Source: Clavibacter californiensis
Lineage (GTDB): Bacteria > Actinomycetota > Actinomycetes > Actinomycetales > Microbacteriaceae
Reading direction: 5' to 3'
NCBI RefSeq assembly: GCF_021952865.1
Contig: NZ_CP040792.1
Coordinates: 1,240,001-1,304,000 of the forward strand
Length of the DNA stretch: 64,000 bases
Position 1 is the stretch's first letter; each line of letters starts with the position of its first letter. This document shows positions 47,821-57,499 of this stretch, in pieces. The notes under the pieces are model-generated. The model was given only the letters and a program-made list of their open reading frames with translations, made no database searches and was not told the DNA's origin. Made by a program: the position numbers and the translations under genes.

Positions 47821-48564
47821 TCAGCCGACCCGGCCCTCGCCCTCGAGGGCGCCGGTGCACGCCGCACCGGCCTCGGGGGCGTTCGGGCTCTTCCAGTACT
47901 TGGCCATGAAGTCCTTGATGCGCTGGTCGTCGATCGAGTCGACCTTCACCTGCGCGCCCCACGCGGACAGCGCGATGGGGGTGTCGAGGCCGTCGTACGG
48001 CGACATCGTGACGTAGCCGCCGAACGACTCCGCGTACTTCTGGAGCTTCGACAGGTCGTCGCCGGTGATCTTCGCGGCGTCGTAGGTGATCCAGACGGCG
48101 CCGTGCTCGAGGTCGTGCACCGCGTTCTCGTTGGGCTGCGGCTGGTCGTAGATGCCGCAGTTGAGCCACATGGGGTTGTGCTCGCCGCCGGCGGGCGGGC
48201 TCATGCCCTCGTACAGGCCGGCGTAGTCGACCGGGGTCTGCACGTGGGTGCTGGGCAGCGAGTCCCAGGTGCGGAGGCCCTCGATCGAGATGTCGGCCGG
48301 ATCCTGCTTCGGTGTGCCGGTCGAGACGACCACCCCGATGACGACGGCGACCACCGCGACGGCGGCCACGGATCCCGTGATGATGCCGATGAGCCGGTTG
48401 CGGCGCGCGCGGTCCTGCTGCCTCTTCAGCGCCGCCACCTTCTCGGCGCGGCGGGCCTCGCGCTGCTGCTTGACCGTGAGGTCCTTCTGGGCCTGCTTGG
48501 CGGTCGGCGGGACGGGCCGCCCGCTCTCGTCGCCGGAGGGCGTGGTGTCGTCGCGTCGCGCCAC
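47821..48564 (-). CDS. DUF3105 membrane protein
   Basis: A 247-residue protein. The N-terminal 70 residues are very rich in Lys/Arg/Gln/Ala and coiled (KQQREARRAEKVAALKRQQD), then a helix LIGIITGSVAAVAVVAVVIG leads to an outer DUF3105 domain with VDYAGLYEGMSPPAGGEHNP, WLNCGIYDQP and DLEHGAVWITYD. The His and Cys residues may bind metal. The GTG at 48564 has AAGGA seven bases before it and is preferred to the longer frame start at 48657. It is coupled to the DUF305 gene; the pair is recurrent in actinobacteria. Confidence 0.83.
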   Translation of the reverse strand: MARRDDTTPSGDESGRPVPPTAKQAQKDLTVKQQREARRAEKVAALKRQQDRARRNRLIGIITGSVAAVAVVAVVIGVVVSTGTPKQDPADISIEGLRTWDSLPSTHVQTPVDYAGLYEGMSPPAGGEHNPMWLNCGIYDQPQPNENAVHDLEHGAVWITYDAAKITGDDLSKLQKYAESFGGYVTMSPYDGLDTPIALSAWGAQVKVDSIDDQRIKDFMAKYWKSPNAPEAGAACTGALEGEGRVG

Positions 48565-48732
48565 GGAGGGTCCTTCTCTGCTGGGGAATGTGCGGCCAGG
48601 ATACCGGCTCGGCCTGGACGGACCCTGCCCGCGCGGGGCGCTCCGGCCCCGTAACACGGCGGAGGCGCGCGCCTACACTGGACGAGCGGAGCCCACCGGA
48701 CCGCACACCTGACACCGGGAGCGCCACCTCAC

Positions 48733-50097
48733 GTGAAGTACGCCGACACGATCCTCGACCTCATCGGGAACACCCCGCTCGTGAAGCTCAACAAGGTGGT
48801 CGAGGGGATCTCGGCGACCGTGCTCGTGAAGGTCGAGTACCTGAACCCCGGCGGCAGCGCCAAGGACCGCATCGCGACGCGCATCATCGACGCCGCCGAG
48901 CGCGACGGCAAGCTGGAGCCCGGCGGCACGATCGTCGAGCCCACCTCGGGCAACACCGGCGTCGGCCTGGCGCTCGTCGCGCAGCAGCGTGGCTACCGCT
49001 GCGTGTTCGTGCTGCCGGACAAGGTCGGCGAGGACAAGCGGAACGTGCTCACGGCGTACGGCGCCGAGATCGTGGTCACGCCCACCTCCGTGGCGCCCGA
49101 CCACCCCGACTCCTACTACTCGGTGAGCGACCGGCTCGCGCGCGAGATCCCCGGCGCCTTCAAGCCCGACCAGTACTCGAACCCCAACGGGCCGCTCAGC
49201 CACTACGAGACCACGGGTCCCGAGATCTGGCGCGACACGGAGGGGCAGATCACCCACTTCGTCGCGGGCGTCGGCACGGGCGGCACGATCAGCGGCGTCG
49301 GCCGCTACCTCAAGGAGGTCTCCGAGGGGCGCGTGCGCATCGTCGGCGCCGACCCCGAGGGATCCGTCTACTCCGGCGGCACCGGCCGCCCCTACCTCGT
49401 GGAGGGCGTCGGCGAGGACTTCTGGCCGGCGGCCTACGACCCCGACGTCGTCGACGAGGTCATCGCATCCAGCGACCAGGAGTCGTTCGACATGACCCTG
49501 CGGCTCGCCCGCGAGGAGGGCCTGCTCGTCGGCGGATCCAGCGGCATGGCCGTCGTCTCCGCGCTCAAGGCCGCGAAGCACCTCGGCCCCGACGACGTCA
49601 TGGTGATCCTCCTGCCCGACGGCGGCCGCGGCTACCTCGGCAAGATCTTCAACGAGAAGTGGATGCAGTCGTACGGCTTCGCCCGCGTCAACGGCCAGCG
49701 CACGGTCGCCGACGTCATGAGCGCCAAGACCGGCAGCCTGCCCGACCTCGTGCACGCGCACCCGAACGACACGATCCGCGACGCGATCCGCATCATGACC
49801 GAGTACGACGTCTCGCAGCTGCCGGTCCTCTCGGCCGAGCCGCCCGTCGTCATGGGCGAGGTCGCGGGCGCGGTCGACGAGCGCAGCCTGCTGGAGCTCG
49901 TCTTCAGCGGCCGCGCGCAGCTGTCCGACCAGGTCGGCCCGTTCGCGGGCGCGGCGTTCGGGCTCATCGGCGTGAACGAGACCGTGCCCGACGCGTGGAG
50001 CGCGCTCGGATCCGCCGACGCCCTCATGGTGAGCGACGGCGGCAAGCCCGTGGGCGTGCTCACGCGGCACGACCTCCTGACCTACCTCACCGACTGA
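48733..50097 (+). CDS. cbs: Cystathionine beta-synthase
   Basis: A 454-residue PLP enzyme that condenses serine (or O-acetylserine) with homocysteine to cystathionine. The catalytic domain has YADTILDLIGNTPLVKLNKV, PLP-lysine motif NPGGSAKDRIA, EPTSGNTGVGLALVA and the phosphate loop GVGTGGTISGVG. Two CBS domains follow (about residues 330-454), as in AdoMet- or adenosine-responsive forms. The GTG start has GGGAG about 11 bases upstream, with TACACT at 48674-48679 as a likely -10 box. It is upstream of metB. Confidence 0.92.
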   Translation: MKYADTILDLIGNTPLVKLNKVVEGISATVLVKVEYLNPGGSAKDRIATRIIDAAERDGKLEPGGTIVEPTSGNTGVGLALVAQQRGYRCVFVLPDKVGEDKRNVLTAYGAEIVVTPTSVAPDHPDSYYSVSDRLAREIPGAFKPDQYSNPNGPLSHYETTGPEIWRDTEGQITHFVAGVGTGGTISGVGRYLKEVSEGRVRIVGADPEGSVYSGGTGRPYLVEGVGEDFWPAAYDPDVVDEVIASSDQESFDMTLRLAREEGLLVGGSSGMAVVSALKAAKHLGPDDVMVILLPDGGRGYLGKIFNEKWMQSYGFARVNGQRTVADVMSAKTGSLPDLVHAHPNDTIRDAIRIMTEYDVSQLPVLSAEPPVVMGEVAGAVDERSLLELVFSGRAQLSDQVGPFAGAAFGLIGVNETVPDAWSALGSADALMVSDGGKPVGVLTRHDLLTYLTD

Positions 50098-50147
50098 TCC
50101 ACCGGCGCAGCACCAGCACCCCTCCCGACCCATAGAGACGAGTCCCC

Positions 50148-51320
50148 GTGAGCGACAAGCACGACTTCGACACCCGCGCGATCCACGCCGGACAGGACCC
50201 GGATCCCACCACGGGCGCCGTCATCCCGCCGCTCTACCTCACGAGCACCTTCGTGCAGGACGGCATCGGCGGGCTCCGCGAGGGCTACGAGTACGCGCGG
50301 AGCGCCAACCCCACGCGCACCGGACTGCAGGAGCTGCTCGCGTCGCTCGAGAAGGGGAGGCACGCGTTCTCGTTCGCCTCGGGACTCGCCGCCGAGGACA
50401 CGCTGCTGCGCGCGATCACGCGCCCCGGCGACCGCATCGTGCTGAGCGACGACGTGTACGGCGGCACCTACCGCCTCCTCACGCGCGTGCTCGGCGACTG
50501 GGGGATCGTCGTCGAGACGGTCGACATGAGCGACCTCGCGGCGGTGGAGCGGGTGCTCGGATCGGGCCCCGCCAAGGTCCTCTGGGTCGAGACGCCCAGC
50601 AACCCGCTCATGAAGATCAGCGACATCCGCGCGCTCGCCGACCTCGGGCACGCGGCGGGCGCGGTGGTCGTCGTCGACAACACGTTCGCCTCGCCGTACC
50701 TCCAGCAGCCGCTCACGCTCGGCGCCGACGTTGTCGTGCACTCCACCACCAAGTACCTGGGCGGCCACTCCGACGTGCTCGGCGGAGCCGTGGTCCTCGA
50801 CGACGACGCGCTCGCCGAGAAGGTCGGCTTCCTGCAGTTCGCGGTCGGCGCCGTCTCCGGACCCATGGACGCCTGGCTCACGACGCGCGGGATCAAGACC
50901 CTCGCCGTCCGCGTCGAGCGGCACTCCGCGAACGCCGAGGAGATCGCCGCGTTCCTGCAGCAGCACCCCGACGTCACGGCCGTTAATTACCCGGGCCTCC
51001 CGGAGCACCCGGGACACGACATCGCGAAGGCCCAGATGGCGGGCTTCGGCGGCATGATCTCGTTCCAGGTGCGCGGGGGAGCGAAGGCCGCGCGCCGCGT
51101 CGTCGAGGGCACGCGCGTGTTCCAGCTCGCGGAGTCGCTCGGCGGCGTCGAGTCGCTCATCAGCTACCCGTCCGAGATGACGCACGCGTCCGTGAAGGGC
51201 ACGCCGCTCGAGGTCCCGGACGACCTGGTGCGCCTGTCGGTCGGCATCGAGTCCGTCGAGGACCTCGTCGTCGACCTCGAGCGCGCGCTCGGCAAGGCCC
51301 TCAAGCAGAGCAAGCACTAG
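50148..51320 (+). CDS. metB: Cystathionine gamma-synthase/lyase
   Basis: A 390-residue PLP enzyme of the Cys/Met metabolism family. It has FDTRAIHAGQDPDPTTGAVI at the N-terminus, YEYARSANPTRTGLQELLASLE and the PLP-lysine motif VVVHSTTKYLGGHSDVLGG. The family includes both the synthase (MetB) and the lyase acting in the reverse direction (cystathionine to cysteine); next to cbs the lyase role is equally plausible. Start GTG; 50 bases after cbs. A strong hairpin follows. Confidence 0.88.
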   Translation: MSDKHDFDTRAIHAGQDPDPTTGAVIPPLYLTSTFVQDGIGGLREGYEYARSANPTRTGLQELLASLEKGRHAFSFASGLAAEDTLLRAITRPGDRIVLSDDVYGGTYRLLTRVLGDWGIVVETVDMSDLAAVERVLGSGPAKVLWVETPSNPLMKISDIRALADLGHAAGAVVVVDNTFASPYLQQPLTLGADVVVHSTTKYLGGHSDVLGGAVVLDDDALAEKVGFLQFAVGAVSGPMDAWLTTRGIKTLAVRVERHSANAEEIAAFLQQHPDVTAVNYPGLPEHPGHDIAKAQMAGFGGMISFQVRGGAKAARRVVEGTRVFQLAESLGGVESLISYPSEMTHASVKGTPLEVPDDLVRLSVGIESVEDLVVDLERALGKALKQSKH

Positions 51321-51327
51321 TCGCGAA

Positions 51328-51357
51328 CGGCCCGCCGCCTCGATGGGCGGCGGGCCG
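51328..51357. terminator. Bidirectional terminator between metB and rnhA
   Basis: CGGCCCGCCGCC at 51328-51339 pairs perfectly with GGCGGCGGGCCG at 51346-51357, between the convergent metB and rnhA genes. Confidence 0.75.
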
Positions 51358-51365
51358 CGCAGCCC

Positions 51366-52121
51366 TCAGGGCAGCAGCTCGCGCACGGCCTCGTCGACGC
51401 TCACTCCGCGCTCGCGGGCGTGGGCGCTGAGGCGCGCCATCGTGTCGCGATCGAGCGCGATCGTGAGCGTGGTGTCGCCGGGCTCCGGCGCGATCTCCTC
51501 GTCGAACGCGTCGAAGTCGAACAGGCCCGGCTGCGCGGGGGCCTCGGCCTCCAGCTCCTCCGCCGCCGCTGCCACGGGATCGGCCGCGCGCTCGGCGTCG
51601 GCCGCGACGGCCGCGGTCTCCGTCGCGTCGTCGGGGGATCCGGACGCGTCGGCGTCGTGGCCCGCCCAGCCGGGGCCAGCGGGGATCGTGCTCCGGCCCT
51701 GGAACGCGGTCGCCACCGCGCGCGCCCGCACGTCGGCGGCCTCGTTCAGCGGGTGGTTCGCGTGGCCCTTGACCCACTCGAAGCGGTAGCGGCGGCCTTG
51801 GATCTCGGCGTCGATCTCCTTGAGCAGCTCGACGTTGAGCACCGGCTTGCCGTCGCCCTTCCGCCAGCCCTTGCGCTTCCAGCCGGGCATCCACTTCGTG
51901 ACCGAGTTGATGACGTACTGGCTGTCGCAGAGCACGAGCAGGTCGTCGTCGAGGTGGGCCGTGGCCCGGAACAGCTCCAGCACGGCCTTGAGCTCGCCCT
52001 GGTTGTTGGTCGCGTGCGCCCAGCCGCCCGCGGCCCAGTGCTCGTCGTCGACGTACCAGGCCCAGCCGGCGGGTCCGGGGTTGCCGAGCGCGGATCCGTC
52101 TGCCGCGGCGGTGATCGTCAC
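51366..52121 (-). CDS. rnhA: Ribonuclease HI with C-terminal RHH-like tail
   Basis: A 251-residue protein. Residues 1-145 are RNase HI: VTITAAADGSALGNPGPAGW with the first catalytic Asp, then NNQGELKAVLELF (Glu), LLVLCDSQYVIN (Asp), and VKGHANHPLNEAADVRAR. An acidic, low-complexity linker follows (about 150-215), and the last 37 residues, DTTLTIALDRDTMARLSA then HARERGVSVDEAVRELLP, look like a ribbon-helix-helix motif. This is well beyond the usual 150 residues. The GTG at 52121 is chosen because the family fold starts there. It is convergent with metB. Confidence 0.87.
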   Translation of the reverse strand: MTITAAADGSALGNPGPAGWAWYVDDEHWAAGGWAHATNNQGELKAVLELFRATAHLDDDLLVLCDSQYVINSVTKWMPGWKRKGWRKGDGKPVLNVELLKEIDAEIQGRRYRFEWVKGHANHPLNEAADVRARAVATAFQGRSTIPAGPGWAGHDADASGSPDDATETAAVAADAERAADPVAAAAEELEAEAPAQPGLFDFDAFDEEIAPEPGDTTLTIALDRDTMARLSAHARERGVSVDEAVRELLP

Positions 52122-52217
52122 AGGTGGTGCCTCTCGTCGGGTGGACGACCAGTCTGCCGCAGGCGTCCGACCCCGGCGCGCGCCCCTCCCGGCCGCGGCC
52201 CCTCCGTCCGCATGCGG

Positions 52218-52246
52218 CATGTGACAGTCACATGTGACAATGTGAC
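52218..52246. promoter_or_regulatory. TGTGAC repeats, candidate operator for the arabinose regulator
   Basis: CATGTGACAGTCACATG at 52218-52234 is a perfect palindrome about a central A. TGTGAC recurs at 52233 and 52241. It lies 52-80 bases upstream of the LacI-type gene and shares TGTGA with the site before araB at 53431-53448, which suggests autoregulation. Confidence 0.6.
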
Positions 52247-52297
52247 ACCTGCGCCACGGGGCGCTGTCGGGCGGATGCCCGCACGGAGACGGGGTCG

Positions 52298-53320
52298 ATG
52301 ATGACGACGGAGACGCCGCGCGGCAGGGCGCCCAGCATCCGCGACGTCGCGCGCCTCGCCGGGGTGTCGCACCAGACGGTCTCGCGCGTGCTCAACGACT
52401 CGCCCTCGCTCCGCGCGGAGACCCGCCAGCGCGTGCTCGACGTGATGGAGCAGATCCAGTACCGGCCGAACCGCGCGGCCCGCGCCCTCGTCACCAGCCG
52501 GTCCCGCACGATCGGCGTGCTCACCGCCCAGAGCTCCCAGTACGGTCCCGCGTCGTCCATCGCGGCCATCGAGGAGGCCGCCCGAGAGGCCGGGTACCTG
52601 GTCACGACGACCAACCTGCCCTCGTCCGACGAGGCCGCGATCCAGGTCGCGCTCGGCCACCTCGTCGACCAGGCCGTCGAGGGCCTCGTGGTAGTGGCGC
52701 CGCAGGTGCGCGTGCGCGAGGTGATCGCGAGCATGTCGCTCGACGTCCCGTACGTGACCATGCAGAGCGACGGCCGCGGCGACGCGCACGACCTCTCGGT
52801 CGACCAGATCGCGGGCGCCCGACTCGCCACGCGTCACCTGCTCGAGCTCGGCCACCGCGACATCTACCACCTCGCCGGCCCGCAGGACTGGGTCGAGGCG
52901 GAGGCGCGGATGCGCGGCTTCCTCGACGCGATGTCGGCCGCCGACGTGCCCACGACCGCGCCCATCCTCGGCGACTGGACCGCGGAGTTCGGGTTCTACG
53001 CGGGCCGCGAGATGCTGCGCCTCCGCGACTTCACGGCGATCTTCTCCAGCAACGACCAGATGGCCCTCGGGCTCATCCACGCCGTGCGCGACGCGGGCCT
53101 CGACGTGCCGGGCGACATCAGCATCGTCGGCTTCGACGACATCCCGGAGGCGTCGCACTTCTGGCCGCCCCTCACGACCGTCCGCCAGGACTTCGCCGAG
53201 GTCGGACGCCGCTGCGTCGCGCTGCTGCTCGACGGCATGGGCGGCACGGGGGACAGGTACCGCGGCACGATCACACCGGAGCTGGTCGTCCGGGCGTCGA
53301 CGGGACCGCCCTCGTACTGA
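52298..53320 (+). CDS. LacI family regulator of the arabinose genes
   Basis: A 340-residue repressor. The HTH reads SIRDVARLAGVSHQTVSRVL near residues 13-32, and RPNRAARALVTSRSRTIGVL joins it to the sugar-binding domain. The second half ends DDIPEASHFWPPLTTVRQDF, typical of LacI/GalR proteins. It is directly upstream of araBDA, and TGTGA-type palindromes occur before both units, so it is the likely arabinose repressor. ATG at 52298 or the next codon ATG at 52301; no ribosome site is clear. Confidence 0.87.
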   Translation: MMTTETPRGRAPSIRDVARLAGVSHQTVSRVLNDSPSLRAETRQRVLDVMEQIQYRPNRAARALVTSRSRTIGVLTAQSSQYGPASSIAAIEEAAREAGYLVTTTNLPSSDEAAIQVALGHLVDQAVEGLVVVAPQVRVREVIASMSLDVPYVTMQSDGRGDAHDLSVDQIAGARLATRHLLELGHRDIYHLAGPQDWVEAEARMRGFLDAMSAADVPTTAPILGDWTAEFGFYAGREMLRLRDFTAIFSSNDQMALGLIHAVRDAGLDVPGDISIVGFDDIPEASHFWPPLTTVRQDFAEVGRRCVALLLDGMGGTGDRYRGTITPELVVRASTGPPSY

Positions 53321-53337
53321 CCCGGCGACCCGGCCGA

Positions 53338-53377
53338 CGCCCCCTCCCAGCCGCCGACGCCCCACTTCGAGGGGGCG
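53338..53377 (+). terminator. Hairpin after the LacI-type regulator
   Basis: CGCCCCCTC at 53338-53346 pairs with GAGGGGGCG at 53369-53377 around a 22-base loop. It separates the regulator from the araB promoter starting at 53390. Confidence 0.5.
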
Positions 53378-53389
53378 CGGCCTCTCGGG

Positions 53390-53448
53390 TTGACAGGTCG
53401 ATCCCGCGCGTGTGTAGAGTGACATCCGCTGATGTGACCGTTCACATC
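53390..53448 (+). promoter_or_regulatory. araBDA promoter and operator
   Basis: TTGACA at 53390-53395 and TGTAGA at 53413-53418 are 17 bases apart. Starting 13 bases downstream, GATGTGACCGTTCACATC (53431-53448) is an 18-base, CG-centred near-palindrome of the LacI type, placed where a bound repressor would block the start of transcription. Confidence 0.65.
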
Positions 53449-53498
53449 GGAGGGTGGTCTTCCCGGATCGCCACGCAGCAGACGAAGGAGTCGATCCC

Positions 53499-55202
53499 GT
53501 GCCCAGCGCCCCCACGAGCACCGCAGCCGAGGCCCAGCCCGGCACAGAGGCCGAGAGCTACGTCATCGGCGTCGACTACGGCACCCTCTCCGGCCGTGCC
53601 GTCGTGGTGCGCGTCTCGGACGGCGTCGAGCTCGGCTCCGGCGTCCTCGACTACCCGCACGCGGTGATGGACGACACGCTCGCCGCGACCGGCGCGCAGC
53701 TGCCGCCCGAGTGGGCCCTGCAGGTCCCGAGCGACTACGTGGACGTGCTCAAGCAGGCCGTCCCCGCCGCCATCCGCGAGGCCGGCATCGACCCCGCCCG
53801 CGTCATCGGCATCGGCACCGACTTCACCGCGTGCACCATGGTGCCCACGCTCGCCGACGGCACCCCGCTCAACGAGGTCGACGGATACGCCGATCGCCCC
53901 CACGCCTACGTCAAGCTCTGGAAGCACCACGCGGCGCAGTCGCACGCGGACCGCATCAACGCGCTGGCCGAGGAGCGCGGCGAGAAGTGGCTGGCCCGCT
54001 ACGGCGGCCTCATCTCCAGCGAGTGGGAGTTCGCCAAGGGCCTCCAGCTGCTCGAGGAGGACCCGGAGCTGTACGGCCTCATGGAGCACTGGGTCGAGGC
54101 GGCCGACTGGATCGTCTGGCAGCTCACCGGCAGCTACGTGCGCAACGCCTGCACCGCCGGGTACAAGGGCATCCTCCAGGACGGCGAGTACCCGACCGCT
54201 GAGTTCCTCGGCGCGCTCAACCCCGACTTCGCGTCCTTCGCCGAGGACAAGGTCGCGCACGAGATCGGCCAGCTCGGATCCGCCGCCGGCACGCTCTCGG
54301 CCGAGGCCGCAGCCTGGACGGGCCTGCCCGAGGGCATCGCCGTCGCGGTCGGCAACGTCGACGCGCACGTCACCGCGCCGGTCGCCCGCGCCGTCGAGCC
54401 CGGCCAGATGGTCGCGATCATGGGCACGAGCACCTGCCACGTGATGAACAGCGACGTGCTCACCGAGGTCCCCGGCATGTGCGGCGTCGTCGACGGCGGC
54501 ATCGTCTCGGGGCTGTACGGCTACGAGGCCGGCCAGTCCGGCGTCGGCGACATCTTCGCCTGGTACGTCAAGAACCAGGTGCCCGCGCGCTACGCCGAGG
54601 AGGCCGCTGCCGCAGGCAAGAGCGTGCACCAGCACCTCACCGACCTCGCGGCCGACCAGCCCGTCGGCGGCCACGGCCTCGTCGCGCTCGACTGGCACTC
54701 CGGCAACCGCTCGGTGCTCGTCGACCACGAGCTCTCCGGACTCGTCGTCGGCACCACGCTCACCACGCGCACCGAGGAGGTCTACCGGGCGCTGCTCGAG
54801 GCCACCGCGTTCGGCACGCGCAAGATCGTGGAGACCTTCGCCGCGTCGGGCGTCCCCGTCACCGAGTTCATCGTCGCGGGCGGCCTGCTGAAGAACGCGT
54901 TCCTCATGCAGGCCTACAGCGACATCCTCCGCCTCCCCATCTCGGTCATCACGAGCGAGCAGGGCCCGGCGCTCGGATCCGCCATCCACGCCGCCGTCGC
55001 CGCGGGCGCCTACCCGGACGTGCGCGTCGCGGGGGACGCCATGGGCAAGGTCGAGCGCGGCAGGTACCAGCCCGACGAGGAGCGCGCGCTGGCCTACGAC
55101 CGCCTCTACGAGGAGTACTCCACGCTGCACGACTACTTCGGTCGCGGCGCCAACGACGTCATGAAGCGGCTCAAGTCGCTGAAGAGAGAGGCCCGCGCGT
55201 GA
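53499..55202 (+). CDS. araB: L-ribulokinase
   Basis: A 567-residue FGGY-family kinase that phosphorylates L-ribulose. [18 protein letters not shown] is the N-terminal phosphate loop, [19 protein letters not shown] follows, and [11 protein letters not shown] with [19 protein letters not shown] lie in the C-terminal lobe. The GTG at 53499 has GAAGGAG eight bases before it. It overlaps araD by GTGA and is first in the arabinose catabolic operon. Confidence 0.96.
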   Translation: MPSAPTSTAAEAQPGTEAESYVIGVDYGTLSGRAVVVRVSDGVELGSGVLDYPHAVMDDTLAATGAQLPPEWALQVPSDYVDVLKQAVPAAIREAGIDPARVIGIGTDFTACTMVPTLADGTPLNEVDGYADRPHAYVKLWKHHAAQSHADRINALAEERGEKWLARYGGLISSEWEFAKGLQLLEEDPELYGLMEHWVEAADWIVWQLTGSYVRNACTAGYKGILQDGEYPTAEFLGALNPDFASFAEDKVAHEIGQLGSAAGTLSAEAAAWTGLPEGIAVAVGNVDAHVTAPVARAVEPGQMVAIMGTSTCHVMNSDVLTEVPGMCGVVDGGIVSGLYGYEAGQSGVGDIFAWYVKNQVPARYAEEAAAAGKSVHQHLTDLAADQPVGGHGLVALDWHSGNRSVLVDHELSGLVVGTTLTTRTEEVYRALLEATAFGTRKIVETFAASGVPVTEFIVAGGLLKNAFLMQAYSDILRLPISVITSEQGPALGSAIHAAVAAGAYPDVRVAGDAMGKVERGRYQPDEERALAYDRLYEEYSTLHDYFGRGANDVMKRLKSLKREARA

Positions 55203-55909
55203 GCAACTTCGCCCCCGAGATCGAGGTCGCGGTCGCCCGCGTCCGCTCCGAGGTCTCCCGCCTGCACGGCGAGCTCGTGCGCTACGGCCTCGTGGTCTGG
55301 ACCGGCGGCAACGTCTCCGGCCGCGTCCCCGGCGCCGACCTCTTCGTGATCAAGCCGTCTGGCGTCAGCTACGACGACCTGAGCCCCGAGAACATGATCC
55401 TCTGCGACCTCGACGGAAACGTGATCCCGGACACCCCCGGCTCCCGCAACGCCCCCTCCAGCGACACCGCGGCGCACGCGTACGTCTACCGCAACATGCC
55501 CGAGGTGGGCGGCGTGGTCCACACGCACTCCACCTACGCGGTGGCGTGGGCGGCCCGTCGCGAGCCCATCCCGTGCGTCATCACCGCGATGGCGGACGAG
55601 TTCGGCGGCGAGATCCCCGTCGGCCCGTTCGCGATCATCGGCGACGACTCGATCGGCCGCGGCATCGTCGAGACGCTCACCGGGCACCGCTCGCGCGCCG
55701 TGCTGATGGCCGGTCACGGGCCCTTCACCATCGGCAAGGACGCGAAGGACGCCGTGAAGGCCGCCGTCATGGTCGAGGACGTGGCGCGCACCGTGCACAT
55801 CTCCCGCCAGCTCGGCGAGCCGACCCCCCTCCCCGTGGAGGCCGTCGACTCCCTGTTCGACCGCTACCAGAACGTCTACGGACAAGCACCCCAAGGAGCC
55901 CTGAAGTGA
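55199..55909 (+). CDS. araD: L-ribulose-5-phosphate 4-epimerase
   Basis: A 236-residue class II aldolase-family epimerase that makes D-xylulose 5-phosphate. [18 protein letters not shown] and [17 protein letters not shown] are the phosphate and substrate sites; [13 protein letters not shown] carries the zinc histidines; and [16 protein letters not shown] is conserved. It overlaps both araB and araA by GTGA junctions, so the three are translated together. Confidence 0.96.
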   Translation: MSNFAPEIEVAVARVRSEVSRLHGELVRYGLVVWTGGNVSGRVPGADLFVIKPSGVSYDDLSPENMILCDLDGNVIPDTPGSRNAPSSDTAAHAYVYRNMPEVGGVVHTHSTYAVAWAARREPIPCVITAMADEFGGEIPVGPFAIIGDDSIGRGIVETLTGHRSRAVLMAGHGPFTIGKDAKDAVKAAVMVEDVARTVHISRQLGEPTPLPVEAVDSLFDRYQNVYGQAPQGALK

Positions 55910-57423
55910 GCCGCATCACCACGTCCCTCGACCACTACGAGGTCTGGTTCCTCACCGGCAGCCAGAACCTCTACGGCGAGGAGACCCTCCAGCAGGTCGC
56001 CGAGCAGTCGCAGGAGATCGCCCGGCAGCTCGAGGAGGCGTCGGACATCCCCGTCCGCGTCGTCTGGAAGCCCGTCCTCAAGGACTCCGACAGCATCCGC
56101 CGCATGGCACTCGAGGCCAACGCGAGCGATGCCACCATCGGCCTCATCGCGTGGATGCACACGTTCAGCCCCGCGAAGATGTGGATCCAGGGCCTCGACG
56201 TCCTGCAGAAGCCCTTCCTCCACCTGCACACGCAGGCCAACGTCGCGCTGCCCTGGAGCAGCATCGACATGGACTTCATGAACCTCAACCAGGCCGCGCA
56301 CGGCGACCGCGAGTTCGGCTACATCCAGTCGCGCCTCGGCGTCGTCCGCAAGACCGTCGTCGGCCACGTGAGCACCGAGTCGGTGCGGCAGGGCATCGGC
56401 ACGTGGATGCGCGCCGCCGCCGGCTGGGCCGCCGTGCACGAGCTCAAGGTCGCCCGCTTCGGCGACAACATGCGCAACGTCGCGGTCACCGAGGGTGACA
56501 AGACGGAGGCCGAGCTCAAGTTCGGCGTCTCCGTGAACACGTGGGGCGTCAACGACCTCGTCGAGCGCGTGGACGCGGCGACCGACGCCGAGATCGACGC
56601 GCTGGTCGATGAGTACGAGACCCTCTACGACATCCAGCCCGAGCTGCGGCGCGGCGGTGAGCGCCACGAGTCGCTCCGCTACGGAGCGGCCATCGAGGTC
56701 GGCCTCCGCTCCTTCCTCGAGGAGGGCGGCTTCGGCGCCTTCACCACGAGCTTCGAGGACCTCGGCGGCCTCCGCCAGCTCCCCGGCCTCGCCGTGCAGC
56801 GGCTCATGGCCGAGGGCTACGGCTTCGGCGCCGAGGGCGACTGGAAGACGGCCGTGCTGATCCGCGCGGCGAAGGTCATGGGCTCCGGGCTCCCGGGTGG
56901 CGCGAGCCTCATGGAGGACTACACCTACCACCTCGTCCCCGGCGAGGAGAAGATCCTGGGCGCGCACATGCTCGAGATCTGCCCCACGCTCACGACCGGC
57001 CGACCGAGCCTCGAGATCCACCCGCTCGGCATCGGCGGGCGCGAGGACCCCGTGCGCCTCGTCTTCGACACCGACCCCGGCCCCGCGGTCGTCGTCGCGA
57101 TGAGCGACATGCGCGACCGGTTCCGCATCGTCGCCAACGTCGTGGAGGTCGTGCCGCTCGACGAGCCGCTCCCGAACCTGCCCGTCGCCCGTGCCGTGTG
57201 GAAGCCCGCGCCGGATCTCGCGACGAGCGCAGCGGCGTGGCTCACCGCCGGCGCCGCCCACCACACGGTCATGAGCACGCAGGTCGGCGTCGAGGTCTTC
57301 GAGGACTTCGCCGAGATCGCGCGCACCGAGCTCCTCGTCATCGACGAGGACACGACCCTCAAGGGTTTCACCAAGGAAGTCCGCTGGAACCAGGCGTACC
57401 ACCGCCTGGCCCAGGGCCTGTAA
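55906..57423 (+). CDS. araA: L-arabinose isomerase
   Basis: A 505-residue enzyme converting L-arabinose to L-ribulose. Family features include [18 protein letters not shown] at the N-terminus, [37 protein letters not shown], and [23 protein letters not shown] start with AAGGAG upstream; overlaps araD. Of normal length. It is followed by the arabinose importer genes without a terminator in the 76-base gap. Confidence 0.97.
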   Translation: MSRITTSLDHYEVWFLTGSQNLYGEETLQQVAEQSQEIARQLEEASDIPVRVVWKPVLKDSDSIRRMALEANASDATIGLIAWMHTFSPAKMWIQGLDVLQKPFLHLHTQANVALPWSSIDMDFMNLNQAAHGDREFGYIQSRLGVVRKTVVGHVSTESVRQGIGTWMRAAAGWAAVHELKVARFGDNMRNVAVTEGDKTEAELKFGVSVNTWGVNDLVERVDAATDAEIDALVDEYETLYDIQPELRRGGERHESLRYGAAIEVGLRSFLEEGGFGAFTTSFEDLGGLRQLPGLAVQRLMAEGYGFGAEGDWKTAVLIRAAKVMGSGLPGGASLMEDYTYHLVPGEEKILGAHMLEICPTLTTGRPSLEIHPLGIGGREDPVRLVFDTDPGPAVVVAMSDMRDRFRIVANVVEVVPLDEPLPNLPVARAVWKPAPDLATSAAAWLTAGAAHHTVMSTQVGVEVFEDFAEIARTELLVIDEDTTLKGFTKEVRWNQAYHRLAQGL

Positions 57424-57499
57424 CACCCACACCAGGGGTGCGCATCCGGCGCAGAAGCCGGGAGAGCGCCTCACAGCAGCAGTACGAAAGGACACGACC

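Noticed and set aside
51366-52220. Longer start of the RNase HI gene
   Set aside because: The additional N-terminal residues are Arg/Ala-rich without homology, and the RNase H fold starts at the GTG at 52121.
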